Source of the DNA: CAVVNC01 sp963750015
GTDB taxonomy: Bacteria > Desulfobacterota > Syntrophorhabdia > Syntrophorhabdales > WCHB1-27
Direction of reading: 5' to 3'
NCBI GenBank assembly: GCA_963750015.1
Contig: CAVVPU010000177.1
Location: forward strand, 1-64,000
Length of the DNA: 64,000 nucleotides
This document shows positions 43,156 to 52,046 of this stretch, piece after piece (positions within the stretch are counted from its first letter, which is position 1; each line of letters opens with the position of its first letter). The notes under the pieces are model-generated. The model saw nothing but the letters and a program-made list of their open reading frames with translations, made no database searches and was not told where the DNA came from. The position numbers and the translations under genes are program-made.

Positions 43156-44235
43156 TCAACTCGGGCTTTGGGCCTTTGCAAACAACTGCATCATAAGGGA
43201 GAGGTCACCGGATACCCGGTACTTCTGCTCCATGATCATCTCCCGACCGTCTGCCTTGCCGGTCATTATATCCATCCAGATGTTGAAAGGTGTCTCGATG
43301 GTGAGGCTGGGACTGTCCCATGATCCTTTTTGGGCCTTTATAGTTCCTTTCTCGATGATGAAATAGCAGGAGCCCTCGACTTCTCCGGAGAAGGTAAACT
43401 GAAGTACCGCGGTCTTGTCGCCTGCCGCTGCCGCATCGATCCCGAACGGAAAGAGAAGCATGAAGCTTTCGAGGGAGTCGGGCCGGGGGACCATCTTCTT
43501 CTCTTCGAACTCTTTCGGCGTCACGCCCTCGGCAAGGCAGGTCTTCCACATGACGTTGGCCATGGCCGCGAAGAGTTGAGGATCGATGAGCGGTTGGGTG
43601 ATCTTCTTCATCGTCTCGGGAGAGACTTCCATAGACTGAACCAACTCCCGTCCTGCCTGGGCGGTAGCCTCAAATACCTCCGTCGCCTTCTCCTTCAAGA
43701 AAGGGCTTTGGAGCACTTCCGCTGCCGGACGGTAAATCTCTGCCGCAAGCTTATGGCCGCGGGTGGCGTAGCTGTAATTCATGAGGGCTGAAAGGGGATT
43801 GAAATGGGCCTCATCCGGCATGCCGGCGACTGAGAGTATCGCGATCGCCGGTCTCTTGCGACGCACGGGATGAAACATCCGTCCTTCCTGAATCTCAAAA
43901 AACGGTTGAAGGGCCGGAATGGTTCTTTCCAGGAAAGCCTTCATGGTAGAGGTCATGGAGTAGTTATAGAGGGGCGTTGCATAAACGGCGAGGTCCGATT
44001 CCGACCATTTGGGGAGCAGCTCGTTCGTCATGTTGTCCTTGTGAATGCACGTGCCCGGAGTCTTTGTCCAACAGGTTAAGCAGCCGATGCAGTTCTTGAT
44101 GCTCTTTTCCCTCAGGGCCACCACCTCGACCTCCGCGCCGGCTTCCCGCATACCTTTGACGAGGCAGCTCAACATCAATTCGGTCTTGCTCCGGCCCGAA
44201 ACCCGCGGGCTAGAATTGAGTGCCAGCACTTTCAT
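43156..44235 (-). CDS. NADPH-dependent FMN reductase-like flavoprotein with C-terminal SCP2-like domain
   Basis: A 359-residue two-domain protein. The N-terminal 180 residues form an iron-sulfur flavoprotein-type flavodoxin fold: LALNSSPRVSGRSKTELML (FMN phosphate loop), the Cys pair CIGCLTCW with a later C in GTCIHKDN, and YATPLYNYSMTSTMKAFLER. The last 100 residues (LQFTFSGEVEGSCYFIIEKG and DSPSLTIETPFNIWMDIMTGKADG) match an SCP2 sterol-transfer-type lipid-binding domain. An electron carrier or reductase acting on a hydrophobic substrate is inferred. Shine-Dalgarno GAAGGAGG precedes the ATG. Confidence 0.8.
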   Translation of the reverse strand: MKVLALNSSPRVSGRSKTELMLSCLVKGMREAGAEVEVVALREKSIKNCIGCLTCWTKTPGTCIHKDNMTNELLPKWSESDLAVYATPLYNYSMTSTMKAFLERTIPALQPFFEIQEGRMFHPVRRKRPAIAILSVAGMPDEAHFNPLSALMNYSYATRGHKLAAEIYRPAAEVLQSPFLKEKATEVFEATAQAGRELVQSMEVSPETMKKITQPLIDPQLFAAMANVMWKTCLAEGVTPKEFEEKKMVPRPDSLESFMLLFPFGIDAAAAGDKTAVLQFTFSGEVEGSCYFIIEKGTIKAQKGSWDSPSLTIETPFNIWMDIMTGKADGREMIMEQKYRVSGDLSLMMQLFAKAQSPS

Positions 44236-44377
44236 GTCGTGCCTCCTTCAGTTTCGTCGAACTATTTATCATCCAATGATAGACCCATCTTAGGAGAAAG
44301 ACGATTCTATAATCATAAAGCAAGAGATTAAGGTGATCGTAACAGCAGATAGAGTCCTTGTCAAGTCGACCCATCGA

Positions 44378-44406
44378 TTGACACGCCCGCGGCCTGGTGC
44401 TACAGT
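44378..44406 (+). promoter_or_regulatory. Promoter of the phd-relE pair
   Basis: TTGACA (44378-44383), a 17-base spacer, then TACAGT (44401-44406). Confidence 0.75.
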
Positions 44407-44413
44407 TAGTCAT

Positions 44414-44433
44414 AATTATGGTTAACCATAATT
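44414..44433 (+). promoter_or_regulatory. Palindromic operator of the phd-relE pair
   Basis: AATTATGGTTAACCATAATT is a perfect 20-base palindrome starting 8 bases after the -10 box, where it would cover the transcription start. Phd/YefM antitoxins commonly bind such sites and repress their own operon; binding here is inferred. Confidence 0.75.
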
Positions 44434-44443
44434 GGAGGCAGAA

Positions 44444-44710
44444 GTGAAGACACTCCCGCTTTCGGAAGTGAAAATGAAATTGAGCGCCCTCGTGGACCGG
44501 GTGGAGGCAACGGACGAGGAGGTCGTCATTACGAGGAACGGTCGGCCCGTTGCGATACTCGTGAGTCCAGACGAGTATGGGAGTTGGAAGGAGACGGTTG
44601 CGGAGAAGTCTCAGGCGGGACGCGTCGATGAGATCAAGAACGGTCTTCAACAGCTCAAAGACAGGAAGGGCAGGCTCTACGCCCTGGAGGATCTTTTTGA
44701 CGACGAATAG
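44444..44710 (+). CDS. Phd/YefM-family antitoxin
   Basis: An 88-residue antitoxin. The N-terminal DNA-binding fold reads LPLSEVKMKLSALVDRVEATDEEVVITRNGRPVAILVSPDEY, typical of Phd/YefM, and the C-terminal half is the acidic toxin-binding tail ending LEDLFDDE. GTG 44444 is chosen because GGAGGCAG precedes it; an earlier TTG (44432) overlaps the operator. The toxin gene overlaps its end by 14 bases. Confidence 0.88.
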   Translation: MKTLPLSEVKMKLSALVDRVEATDEEVVITRNGRPVAILVSPDEYGSWKETVAEKSQAGRVDEIKNGLQQLKDRKGRLYALEDLFDDE

Positions 44711-44996
44711 GGACTTGAGAATAGGGATGCCGGAAGACTTCGTCGGTCCCATTCGGGGAATGCATCCGGCTCTCAAGACGAAGGTGAGAGCCTCTTTTCA
44801 AGTCATCTTGTCCGATCCGACAGCGGGGAAGGCGCTCTGCGACGATCTGGCGGGGCTGAGAAGCTTCAAGGTCGGACGGCTAAGGGTGGTCTACAAGGCA
44901 TCAAAAGAGTCGGTGCAGGTTGTCGCGATTGGACCGAGAAGCCGCATCTATGAAGAAACGGCCAGGCTTATAAGACAGGAAACACGCCCTCAGTAG
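44697..44996 (+). CDS. RelE/ParE-family toxin
   Basis: A 99-residue protein with the RelE/ParE fold: HPALKTKVRASFQVILSDPTAGKALCDDLAGLRSFKVGRLRVVYKAS, then IGPRSRIYEETARLI. RelE members cleave mRNA on the ribosome and ParE members block gyrase; which applies cannot be told. TTG 44697 is preferred because GGAGG sits at 44686-44690; ATG 44727 is an alternative. It is paired with the upstream antitoxin. Confidence 0.82.
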   Translation: MTTNRDLRIGMPEDFVGPIRGMHPALKTKVRASFQVILSDPTAGKALCDDLAGLRSFKVGRLRVVYKASKESVQVVAIGPRSRIYEETARLIRQETRPQ

Positions 44997-45178
44997 AAAA
45001 CGTGAGCAGCACCTCTGGTTATTTTAGGAATCCCCGTCTACCGCCGCTCCACTCCCGGCTATGCCGTACTTCCCATCGACCGAAGCCTATCATTGGCATG
45101 CGAGTGGGGAAGGGGGTTGAGAAGGGGCCGTACCAGTTTGAGAGTGGGGGCGATATCCCTTTGATGTCGAAAGCGCTT

Positions 45179-46432
45179 TCAGCCGACGGTCGGTCCGAAG
45201 CGTCTTTGAAACTCTTCCGGTTCGAGACAGGTGATCGATGCGAGCCGCCTGAGCTGCTTGCCTTCGAAATCCTCCGGCTCGAGCCTGATCATATATTTTC
45301 TGGCGACCTCATAGAGTTGGGAGCGGATGTCGACTTTGCGCACCTTGCTCTGTCCGGACTCGTCTATAAGCTCGGAAAAAGGGATCTGTTGAATGTCCTG
45401 GGCATCCGAGATGATCGTACAGGCGTTGCCTCCCTTCTTGAGAAAACGAACAGCCCCGTACCCAAGGTTTCTCGTGTAATCCCTGTCGAAGGGGATCGGG
45501 TCTGCGGCGCGCAGTTCGTAGCCGATGTTCTTGTCCACGATAGTGACCTTGAGCCCGCATTCTTCGAGGGTCCGTTTGGAGATCCTCCTGAGCGCCTCGG
45601 CAAGGGGTATTTCGGAGAGACGTACCCGTCCCATCTCGTCCTTCCCGGCGTCCCCGTTGTCCCCATTATTACCGAAAGCCATCCTTTCGGACATGCCCTC
45701 CGCGAGGATGGCGACCCCGTGGTCCCTCCCCATGGAGAGCCTTTTGATGATGGAACCCGTGAGCACGTTGGCGACTTCGTCGATCGTCACCGTCTCTCTT
45801 TCGAATTCCTCGGGGATGAGCGTGATAGTCGCCCCTGCTGCCTTGCCTATGCCAAGCGCCAGATGACCGGCGTGCCTGCCCATGGTGGTAATGAAGTACC
45901 ATCTGCCCGTGGTGCGTGCATCCTCCATCAGGTTCGTGACAATGCGGACCCCTTCGTGTCTCGCTGTCTCATACCCGAAGGTAGAGAGTCCACCCGGCAG
46001 GGGAATGTCGTTGTCTATGGTCTTCGGTACATGAACCACCTTGAAATTGCCCTGGGCCTCCTTGCTTATCCAGTTGGCCATGAAGAGGGTGCCTTCGCCG
46101 CCGATGGTGAGCAGGTAGTCTATGCCGAGGCGGCCTATGGTGGCCATCATCACCCTGAACTTCTCTTGCACGTTATCCGGGTAGTCGCGTGAAGTGCGCA
46201 GGATGGAGCCGCCCCGTGTCGGTATCCTGGAGACCTCGTCGATGGTGAGTGGAATAATGTCGCTTTCCTTGCCTTCGAAGAGGGTTTTGAAGCCTCCGAG
46301 GATACCCACGACGTCCATGCCCTCGTTGATAGCCTCTATCGTTGCCGAGCTGATAACTCCATTGATCCCCGGGGCGGGTCCTCCGCCCACGACTATGGCG
46401 AGTACGTCCTTCTGCATGGTAGTAGTCTCCAC
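45179..46432 (-). CDS. pfk: 6-phosphofructokinase (PfkA superfamily)
   Basis: A 417-residue phosphofructokinase: VVGGGPAPGINGVI, the substrate loop VPKTIDNDIPLPG, MGRHAGHLAL and AEGMSERM. The nucleotide-site motif is GGEGT instead of the usual GGDGS/T. The residue after the acid is Gly, as in ATP enzymes, while the Lys in PKTIDND is the form seen in PPi-dependent and some ATP-dependent long PFKs. The phosphoryl donor is therefore uncertain. It is divergent from nfo. Confidence 0.88.
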   Translation of the reverse strand: METTTMQKDVLAIVVGGGPAPGINGVISSATIEAINEGMDVVGILGGFKTLFEGKESDIIPLTIDEVSRIPTRGGSILRTSRDYPDNVQEKFRVMMATIGRLGIDYLLTIGGEGTLFMANWISKEAQGNFKVVHVPKTIDNDIPLPGGLSTFGYETARHEGVRIVTNLMEDARTTGRWYFITTMGRHAGHLALGIGKAAGATITLIPEEFERETVTIDEVANVLTGSIIKRLSMGRDHGVAILAEGMSERMAFGNNGDNGDAGKDEMGRVRLSEIPLAEALRRISKRTLEECGLKVTIVDKNIGYELRAADPIPFDRDYTRNLGYGAVRFLKKGGNACTIISDAQDIQQIPFSELIDESGQSKVRKVDIRSQLYEVARKYMIRLEPEDFEGKQLRRLASITCLEPEEFQRRFGPTVG

Positions 46433-46529
46433 CGTTACGAAAGTTATTTCAACCTTTGTTTTCGGATTTTTCCGATGACTCTTAAGAAAGTGCAGTGAAA
46501 TCGGATTTTTGGTATATTATGCGCCTCTC

Positions 46530-47363
46530 ATGCGAATCGGCTTTCACCTTCCCGTTTCCAAAGGATTCGACCACACCCTCGGCGAGGCGCGCCGCCTGGG
46601 GTGTGAGGTCTGTCAGATTTTCGTGAAGAATCCCCGGTCATGGTCGGAGAAGAATCTTACGGACCGGGAAATTGAGGCCTTCGGCCGCCTCTCGGCACAT
46701 CTGCCGGTTGTGGCTCATCTCTCTTACTTGCCGAACATAGCCAAGTCTGATGAGGAACCGAAAAACTTAAGAGGCCTGATTCACGAGGCGCGCCTTGCCT
46801 CCGAGTTGGGGATCGGCCGCATGGTGGTTCACTGCGGATCGAGAGAAGACGCCAGGAAAGGCACGGAGGTTGCGGCGATGAGCGTCTCGGAAGTTCTCCT
46901 CCGGACCCCCATCACGGTGCTTCTGGAAAATGCAGCCGGCCAAGGCAAGGCCCTGGGGAGAAGCGTGGACGAGCTGGCGCGGATTTTTGAGATGGTAGGA
47001 GGCGCCGAAAGGGTAGGGTTCTGTCTCGACACTGCCCATCTCTTCGAGGCGGGCTATGACGTGAGAAGGAGATTGACCTGGAGAACCCTTATGCGCGACC
47101 TGGAGGCGCGTTGCGGAAGCGGCAGCATAGCCTTTTTCCATCTGAACGACTCGAAGACCCCTATGGGGAGCGCCGTCGACAGGCATTGGCACATTGGAAA
47201 AGGAGAAATCGGCCCCGGATGTTTCCGTTACCTCATCAACGAAAAAAAGCTTGCCCATCTTGGGGCCGTGATGGAGACCCCGAAGACGGGCAACATGGAC
47301 GAAGAAAACATGAAGACAATGAGAGGATTACTTTCTCCTCTGGTGTCTGGTCCTTTTTCTTAG
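46530..47363 (+). CDS. nfo: Endonuclease IV (AP endonuclease)
   Basis: A 277-residue TIM-barrel zinc nuclease for abasic-site repair. Metal-ligand strands are visible: VVAHLSYLPNIA, MVVHCGSRED, VLLENAAGQG, GFCLDTAHLFEAGYD, FFHLNDSKTPMGSAVDRHWHIGKGEIG and VMETPK. ATG 46530 (MRIGFHLPVSKG) starts the conserved fold. The next 275 bases up to the tRNA hold nothing recognisable. Confidence 0.93.
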   Translation: MRIGFHLPVSKGFDHTLGEARRLGCEVCQIFVKNPRSWSEKNLTDREIEAFGRLSAHLPVVAHLSYLPNIAKSDEEPKNLRGLIHEARLASELGIGRMVVHCGSREDARKGTEVAAMSVSEVLLRTPITVLLENAAGQGKALGRSVDELARIFEMVGGAERVGFCLDTAHLFEAGYDVRRRLTWRTLMRDLEARCGSGSIAFFHLNDSKTPMGSAVDRHWHIGKGEIGPGCFRYLINEKKLAHLGAVMETPKTGNMDEENMKTMRGLLSPLVSGPFS

Positions 47364-47638
47364 CTTCCTGTACTTGTGCTTCCGCATCTTTTTCTTTCTC
47401 CACTTTACAACACTACCCATCCCTCACCTCATTGTTTTCAGGAAAACTGATCCCGTTAGGTCCCCTTCGATGACTGAACGTTTTAAGAATAACCTCGATT
47501 GGCTCTTTTTGCAATAAGATAATGAATGGAAGAGGCGACCGCCCAGTCAAAAGCTTTCATTTGCAGGCGCTCACCCCCGCTCACGCCCGGCTCGCGCCGT
47601 TATCTATATTGTATTTCCTATTTTTTATTTCTAAAGTA

Positions 47639-47712
47639 CGCGCCTGCCGTGAATCGAACACGGAACCTACGGCTTAGAAGGCCGTTGCTCTATCCAATTG
47701 AGCTACAGGCGC
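47639..47712 (-). tRNA. tRNA-Arg (anticodon TCT)
   Basis: A 74-base cloverleaf on the minus strand. The acceptor GCGCCTG pairs with CAGGCGC, the D-arm is GCTC...GAGC, and stem ACGGC/GCCGT encloses loop CTTCTAA with anticodon TCT. The T-arm is CCGTG-TTCGATT-CACGG. CCA is not encoded. Confidence 0.95.
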
Positions 47713-47906
47713 ACGCCTAATTATACCTGTTTCGACTTCTCCTTTCAACTTGATTTGCCTGAAAAAGCAGGAAGAACGAGGAAGTATGATTGTCCGGACT
47801 CGTCCCTCTGCACGCGCCCCTTGCTATGTCCGGTGGGCCCATCGCCGCCCGGACAGCTTAGAATCTTGACTTCATACCCGTAAAGGCTTAAAATTGTCCA
47901 GCCGCC

Positions 47907-49286
47907 ATGAGTTTCCTGAACGATGCGGTGTTTCTGTCCCGCCTTCAATTCGCCGTCACAATAATGTTCCATATCGTCTTCCCCACGGCCACTATCGGCT
48001 TGGGCCTTTATCTTGTCATTTTGGAAGGCCTCTGGCTTGTGCGAAAGAAAGAAATTTACTACCGGATGTGCCGCTTCTGGGGGAGGATATTCGCCATCAA
48101 CTTCGGCGTCGGGGTCGTGAGCGGCATAGTCATGGAATTCGAATTCGGCACGAACTGGGCCCGCTTCTCTACTTTAGGGGCCAACGTCTTCGCCCCCCTC
48201 CTTTACTTCGAGGTGCTCACCGCTTTCTTTCTCGAAGGCGGTTTCCTGGGCATCATGCTCTTCGGCTGGAAGAGGGTGCGCAGCAGCGTCCATTTCCTCG
48301 CCACATGTCTCGTGGCCGGCGGCTCGGTCCTCTCGGCATTCTGGATCGTAGCCGCCAATTCATGGATGCAGACACCTGCGGGCTTTCGAATCATAGACGG
48401 AGAGTTCGTTGCGACGGCCTTCAGCGCTGCCATCTTCAACCCTTCGACCCTCATACGCTTCGGCCATATGGTGATCGCTTCCTTTGAAACGTCGGTCTTT
48501 GCTATTGCGGGCATCTCGGCGTTCTTTCTGCTCAGGGGTCGGAATGTGGCCTTTTTTCGTCGTTCCATGGCAATCGCCCTCTTAAGCGCCGCCGTCCTGG
48601 CTCCCTTTCAGGTCTATCTTGGCGACGTGACCGGCAGGGGAGTCTTCGCTCTCCAGCCCGCAAAGCTCGCAGCCATGGAGAGCCATTGGGAAACAAACAC
48701 GGGTAAAGGCGCACCCTTCGTCTTTGTCGCCATTCCGGACAGCGCCGGGGAAAGAAATATCTTCGCGGTTTCCATACCTGACGGCTTGAGCCTCCTCGTG
48801 ACCCATACGCGGTCGGGTCGCGTGCGGGGCCTCAAGGAGTTCCCTGCAAGCGAAAGACCCAACGTGCCCGTGCTCTTCTATGCTTTCCGCATCATGGTCG
48901 GTATCGGTTTCCTCTTCCTTTTGATCATGATATGGGCCCTTCTCCTTGTCAGGAAGGGAAGGATTTTCGAGCAGCGCACCTTCCTCAAGACCCTCGTAGT
49001 CACGCAGCCCCTCGGCTGGTGCGCGGTTGAACTGGGATGGGTCACGGCAGAGGTGGGCCGCCAGCCCTGGCTTATCTACGGCATGGTGCGAACTTCGCAA
49101 GGCGTGTCACCTATTGCACCGGGCAACGTGGTCTGGTCCTTATCACTCTTTATCGTTATATTTCTGGCCATCGGTGGCAGCTACGTCTATTACATCCTGA
49201 GGGCCTTCGGACAGGGTCCGGACATGGACAGTCCCATTCCCCCTGTGCAGAAACCGGCTATTGCAAAGGGTTTGGAAGAATTATGA
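47907..49286 (+). CDS. cydA: Cytochrome bd quinol oxidase subunit I
   Basis: A 459-residue membrane subunit of the bd-type terminal oxidase, carrying the haems and the quinol site. It opens LSRLQFAVTIMFHIVFPTATIGLGLYLV (His ligand) and includes GVVSGIVMEFEFGTNWARFS, FLEGGFLGIMLFGWKRV, GDVTGRGVFALQPAKLAAMESHWET and GRQPWLIYGMVRTSQGVSP. It allows low-oxygen respiration or oxygen scavenging in an otherwise anaerobic gene set. It is co-directional with cydB after 127 bases. Confidence 0.96.
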   Translation: MSFLNDAVFLSRLQFAVTIMFHIVFPTATIGLGLYLVILEGLWLVRKKEIYYRMCRFWGRIFAINFGVGVVSGIVMEFEFGTNWARFSTLGANVFAPLLYFEVLTAFFLEGGFLGIMLFGWKRVRSSVHFLATCLVAGGSVLSAFWIVAANSWMQTPAGFRIIDGEFVATAFSAAIFNPSTLIRFGHMVIASFETSVFAIAGISAFFLLRGRNVAFFRRSMAIALLSAAVLAPFQVYLGDVTGRGVFALQPAKLAAMESHWETNTGKGAPFVFVAIPDSAGERNIFAVSIPDGLSLLVTHTRSGRVRGLKEFPASERPNVPVLFYAFRIMVGIGFLFLLIMIWALLLVRKGRIFEQRTFLKTLVVTQPLGWCAVELGWVTAEVGRQPWLIYGMVRTSQGVSPIAPGNVVWSLSLFIVIFLAIGGSYVYYILRAFGQGPDMDSPIPPVQKPAIAKGLEEL

Positions 49287-49413
49287 CCGGGAGCACTTCG
49301 CAAGCCCGTCCACAGAGGGTGGGATCAAGGGGCGCCGCAAATTGTGTTTTACCTTTTCGTGAAGCCCCGTTCCGCGGACGAGGGTTGCATACTCTTTATC
49401 TGAAGGAGGCCTC

Positions 49414-50412
49414 GTGGTTTTGATCGACGTGTGGGCAGTCCTCGTGGCCCTCGCAATGATTCTTTATGTCGTGCTGGACGGGATTACTCTCGGCATCGGA
49501 ATCCTTTTCGGTGCCTTTGCCGGCGAAAAGGATCGTTCTCTTCTCATCTCGACCATAGCCCCCGTCTGGGACGCCAACCAAACATGGCTTCTCTTCGGCG
49601 GCGGTGCCATCTTTGCGGCCTTCCCAATAGTTTTCGCAGTTCTTTCGAGCGCCCTTTACCTTCCCCTCATCACCTTCATCATGGGGCTCATATTTCGTGG
49701 TGTGACCTTCGAGTTTAGGGAGCACGGCAGGAGAAACAGGGTCTGGGACCTCGGCTTCTTTCTCGGGAGCCTCCTCGCCTGCCTGAGCCAGGGGTTTACT
49801 TTGGGGGGTCTTCTTACCGGCATATCGGTCTCGGGCGGGCAGTTCTCCGGGGGGCCTTTCGACTGGCTCAACCCTTTTTCAGTGATGGTCGGGATTGCTC
49901 TGATTCCCGGCTACATCATGCTTGCCGCCTCCTACCTCCTGATGAAAACAAAGGGTCATATTCAACAGAAAGCGTACTCCCTATCCCGTATATCGGCCTT
50001 TATCGTCGTCGCTTTCATGGCCATCGTCACCGTTTGGACGCCTTTCCATTACCCGCTGGTCCTTCAGCACTGGCTTGAAGCCCCGCGCATCTACTTCGTA
50101 TGGGCTTTTCCGCTCATAGGCCTTTTCGCTGTTTTCAGGCTGGCCAAAGCAGTACACGCGAGGCGGGAGGCTCCGCCCCTTTTGTGGGCTATCGTGCTCT
50201 TCCTTTCGGGCTACCTCGGTCTCGCCGCCTCGCTCTACCCTTATCTCATTCCACCCCACATCAAGATATGGGAGGCCGCTGCGGTGCCGAAAACACTCGA
50301 GTTCACTTTGTGGGGCGCCCTTGTCGTGCTCCCCCTGGTTCTTGCATATACGGCCTACAGTTATTGGGTTTTCAGGGGTAAGACGGCGGACGGGGAAGGA
50401 TACGGAGGATAA
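49414..50412 (+). CDS. cydB: Cytochrome bd quinol oxidase subunit II
   Basis: A 332-residue partner of CydA with about eight membrane helices. Family text: VVLDGITLGIGILFG, APVWDANQTWLLFGGGAIFAAFP, FEFREHGRR and LSQGFTLGGLLTGI. The GTG start has GAAGGAGG just upstream. The small CydX-type subunit was not seen. Confidence 0.94.
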   Translation: MVLIDVWAVLVALAMILYVVLDGITLGIGILFGAFAGEKDRSLLISTIAPVWDANQTWLLFGGGAIFAAFPIVFAVLSSALYLPLITFIMGLIFRGVTFEFREHGRRNRVWDLGFFLGSLLACLSQGFTLGGLLTGISVSGGQFSGGPFDWLNPFSVMVGIALIPGYIMLAASYLLMKTKGHIQQKAYSLSRISAFIVVAFMAIVTVWTPFHYPLVLQHWLEAPRIYFVWAFPLIGLFAVFRLAKAVHARREAPPLLWAIVLFLSGYLGLAASLYPYLIPPHIKIWEAAAVPKTLEFTLWGALVVLPLVLAYTAYSYWVFRGKTADGEGYGG

Positions 50413-50480
50413 CTTTTGAGCTCGCCGGGATTGCCCGCTTTTCAACGGCAGACTCGATTCGCGAGCCGGACCCGACTTTT

Positions 50481-51429
50481 CTAATCAGTCACATCCTTCC
50501 CTTCGTTGCTCTTGCCGGGGACGAAAAGCAGGTTAGGGCCCATACGATCATAACCCGCCTTTTCCACGAGAACATCGAGGGCCAAAGAGGCGAGGTCGTC
50601 TGCGACGGGATCTGCCTGCGGCGATTTATCTCGATAGATGATCTTCATGTAGCTTCGACAGGCATCGCAGGTCTCGGCGCGCACGCTTCCATCGCTGCCC
50701 TCTATGTGATAGTAACCCAGGCAATTGCTTTCGCCACAGGATGCGCAGGTAGCCCGCACCAGATGCCATTCCGTGTTGCACAAGGCGCAATGAAGGTAGC
50801 GCAAGCCCGCAGCGTTCCTGTCACCTCTCACCACTGCACCAACCGGCAAATAGCCGCAGCTGAGGGCAGAGGTTCGGCTCATTGAGAGGGGCTACCTCGG
50901 TGGGATCTACTCCTGCGGCAAGAGCAGTCCAATGTATCTGGAGAGCCGCGGCCACAAAAGGAAGAAACGCCCCATCTTCATGGCTGATCTCGAGCCGGAC
51001 GACTCGATCGGCGAGGGTTTCCAGGCCTGAGCCGCCCATGCTCCGGAGGTGCACGATCGCCTCCTGTGCAGCGGAAGGTGCATAGGGCCCGATCTTAACG
51101 CAGAGGTCGGATAAGGTTTGCTGCCAGGAAGGTTCTCGCGGCAAGAATGAGGCGGAAAGGGGTGGTTCGGGATGGTCCTCTCGGGTCACCCCGGCCGGCC
51201 TATCGGGCAGACTCAGGACCGGATGGAGCTGCAGCAGCTCGTGCTGAGCCTCGGTGAGCCGGCCTAAGAAAGAGAGCCAGCCGCCAAGGGAATGGCCTTC
51301 CGCCAGAGCCGTCAGGCGCCGGGACCTTTCCAGAAAGATGCGGGAAGGATCGGGCAGGACCAAAGCCGGCAAAGCGGCAGGAGACAAGTCGAGGTCAGAA
51401 GGCGCATCCTTGCCGATCATAGCCTTCAT
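50481..51429 (-). pseudogene. fdhE: FdhE formate dehydrogenase accessory protein, split by an apparent frameshift
   Basis: FdhE is a rubredoxin-like chaperone needed for assembly of respiratory formate dehydrogenases. The first frame (from ATG 51429, overlapping the fdnI stop as ATGA) runs to NEPNLCP. The second picks up CGYLPVGAVVRGDRNAAGLRYLHCALCNTEWHLVRATCASCGESN with the metal-binding Cys pairs. Removing one base near 50860 joins them into LCPxCGYLP, about 315 residues in total, as expected. It is either a sequencing error or a real lesion. Confidence 0.85.
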
Positions 51430-52046
51430 CGGCCGGACACCTGACGGTACCAGCTCGCGTGGTGCTGTCTCGCCCAAGCCCGGCTTACCGTGCCGTACAA
51501 CATGCCGCGTATCGTTCCTTTGACCCAGATGGCCGCGTAGATGTGACCGATGATCAAGATGATGCTCAGCGCCCCGAATGCCGCATGGACCACGACTGCG
51601 AGGCGGATGAGTTCGACGGGCAACGTGTAATAGGCGCGCCACATGACCAGACCGGAGATCAGCATCACACCGAGGCAGAGAGAAAGGGCCCAAAAAAGGG
51701 CCTTCTGCCCGCCGTTGAACTTTCCCTGGGGCGGCATCTTGCTCTCATCACCGCTCGCCATCTCGTTGATCCGTCTCAGCCATTCCCAATCGGCCGGCGT
51801 CATGCGATTAAGCCATTGAAGCCGGACGAACATGGAAGCGAAGGAGATTGTAAGCAACAGACCGATGAAAGGGTGGATGACACGGGTCCATGGGCCGCCG
51901 CCGAAGAGCTGGGTAAGAGGCCAGAAGAACGGGTGGAAGAAGGCGAGACCGGAAAGAGCGAGAAGGATAAAGCAGATGGCCGTGAGCCAGTGATTCATCC
52001 GCTCAGATGCAGTGTAGCGCGGGAGGTCTCCGGGATTGTGCGTCAT
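51426..52046 (-). CDS. fdnI: Formate dehydrogenase gamma subunit (cytochrome b)
   Basis: A 206-residue membrane subunit with four hydrophobic segments and haem-ligand histidines (SERMNHWLTAICFILLALSG, VIHPFIGLLL, VHAAFGALSIILIIGHIYAAIWVKG). It passes electrons from the beta subunit to quinone. It overlaps fdnH by 4 bases and fdhE by 4 bases. Confidence 0.92.
   Translation of the reverse strand: MTHNPGDLPRYTASERMNHWLTAICFILLALSGLAFFHPFFWPLTQLFGGGPWTRVIHPFIGLLLTISFASMFVRLQWLNRMTPADWEWLRRINEMASGDESKMPPQGKFNGGQKALFWALSLCLGVMLISGLVMWRAYYTLPVELIRLAVVVHAAFGALSIILIIGHIYAAIWVKGTIRGMLYGTVSRAWARQHHASWYRQVSGR

Noticed and set aside
45002..46192. Plus-strand frame of 396 codons
   Set aside because: Antisense shadow of phosphofructokinase; no conserved domain.
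47526..47720. Small frame across the tRNA-Arg gene
   Set aside because: It is the tRNA sequence read as protein.
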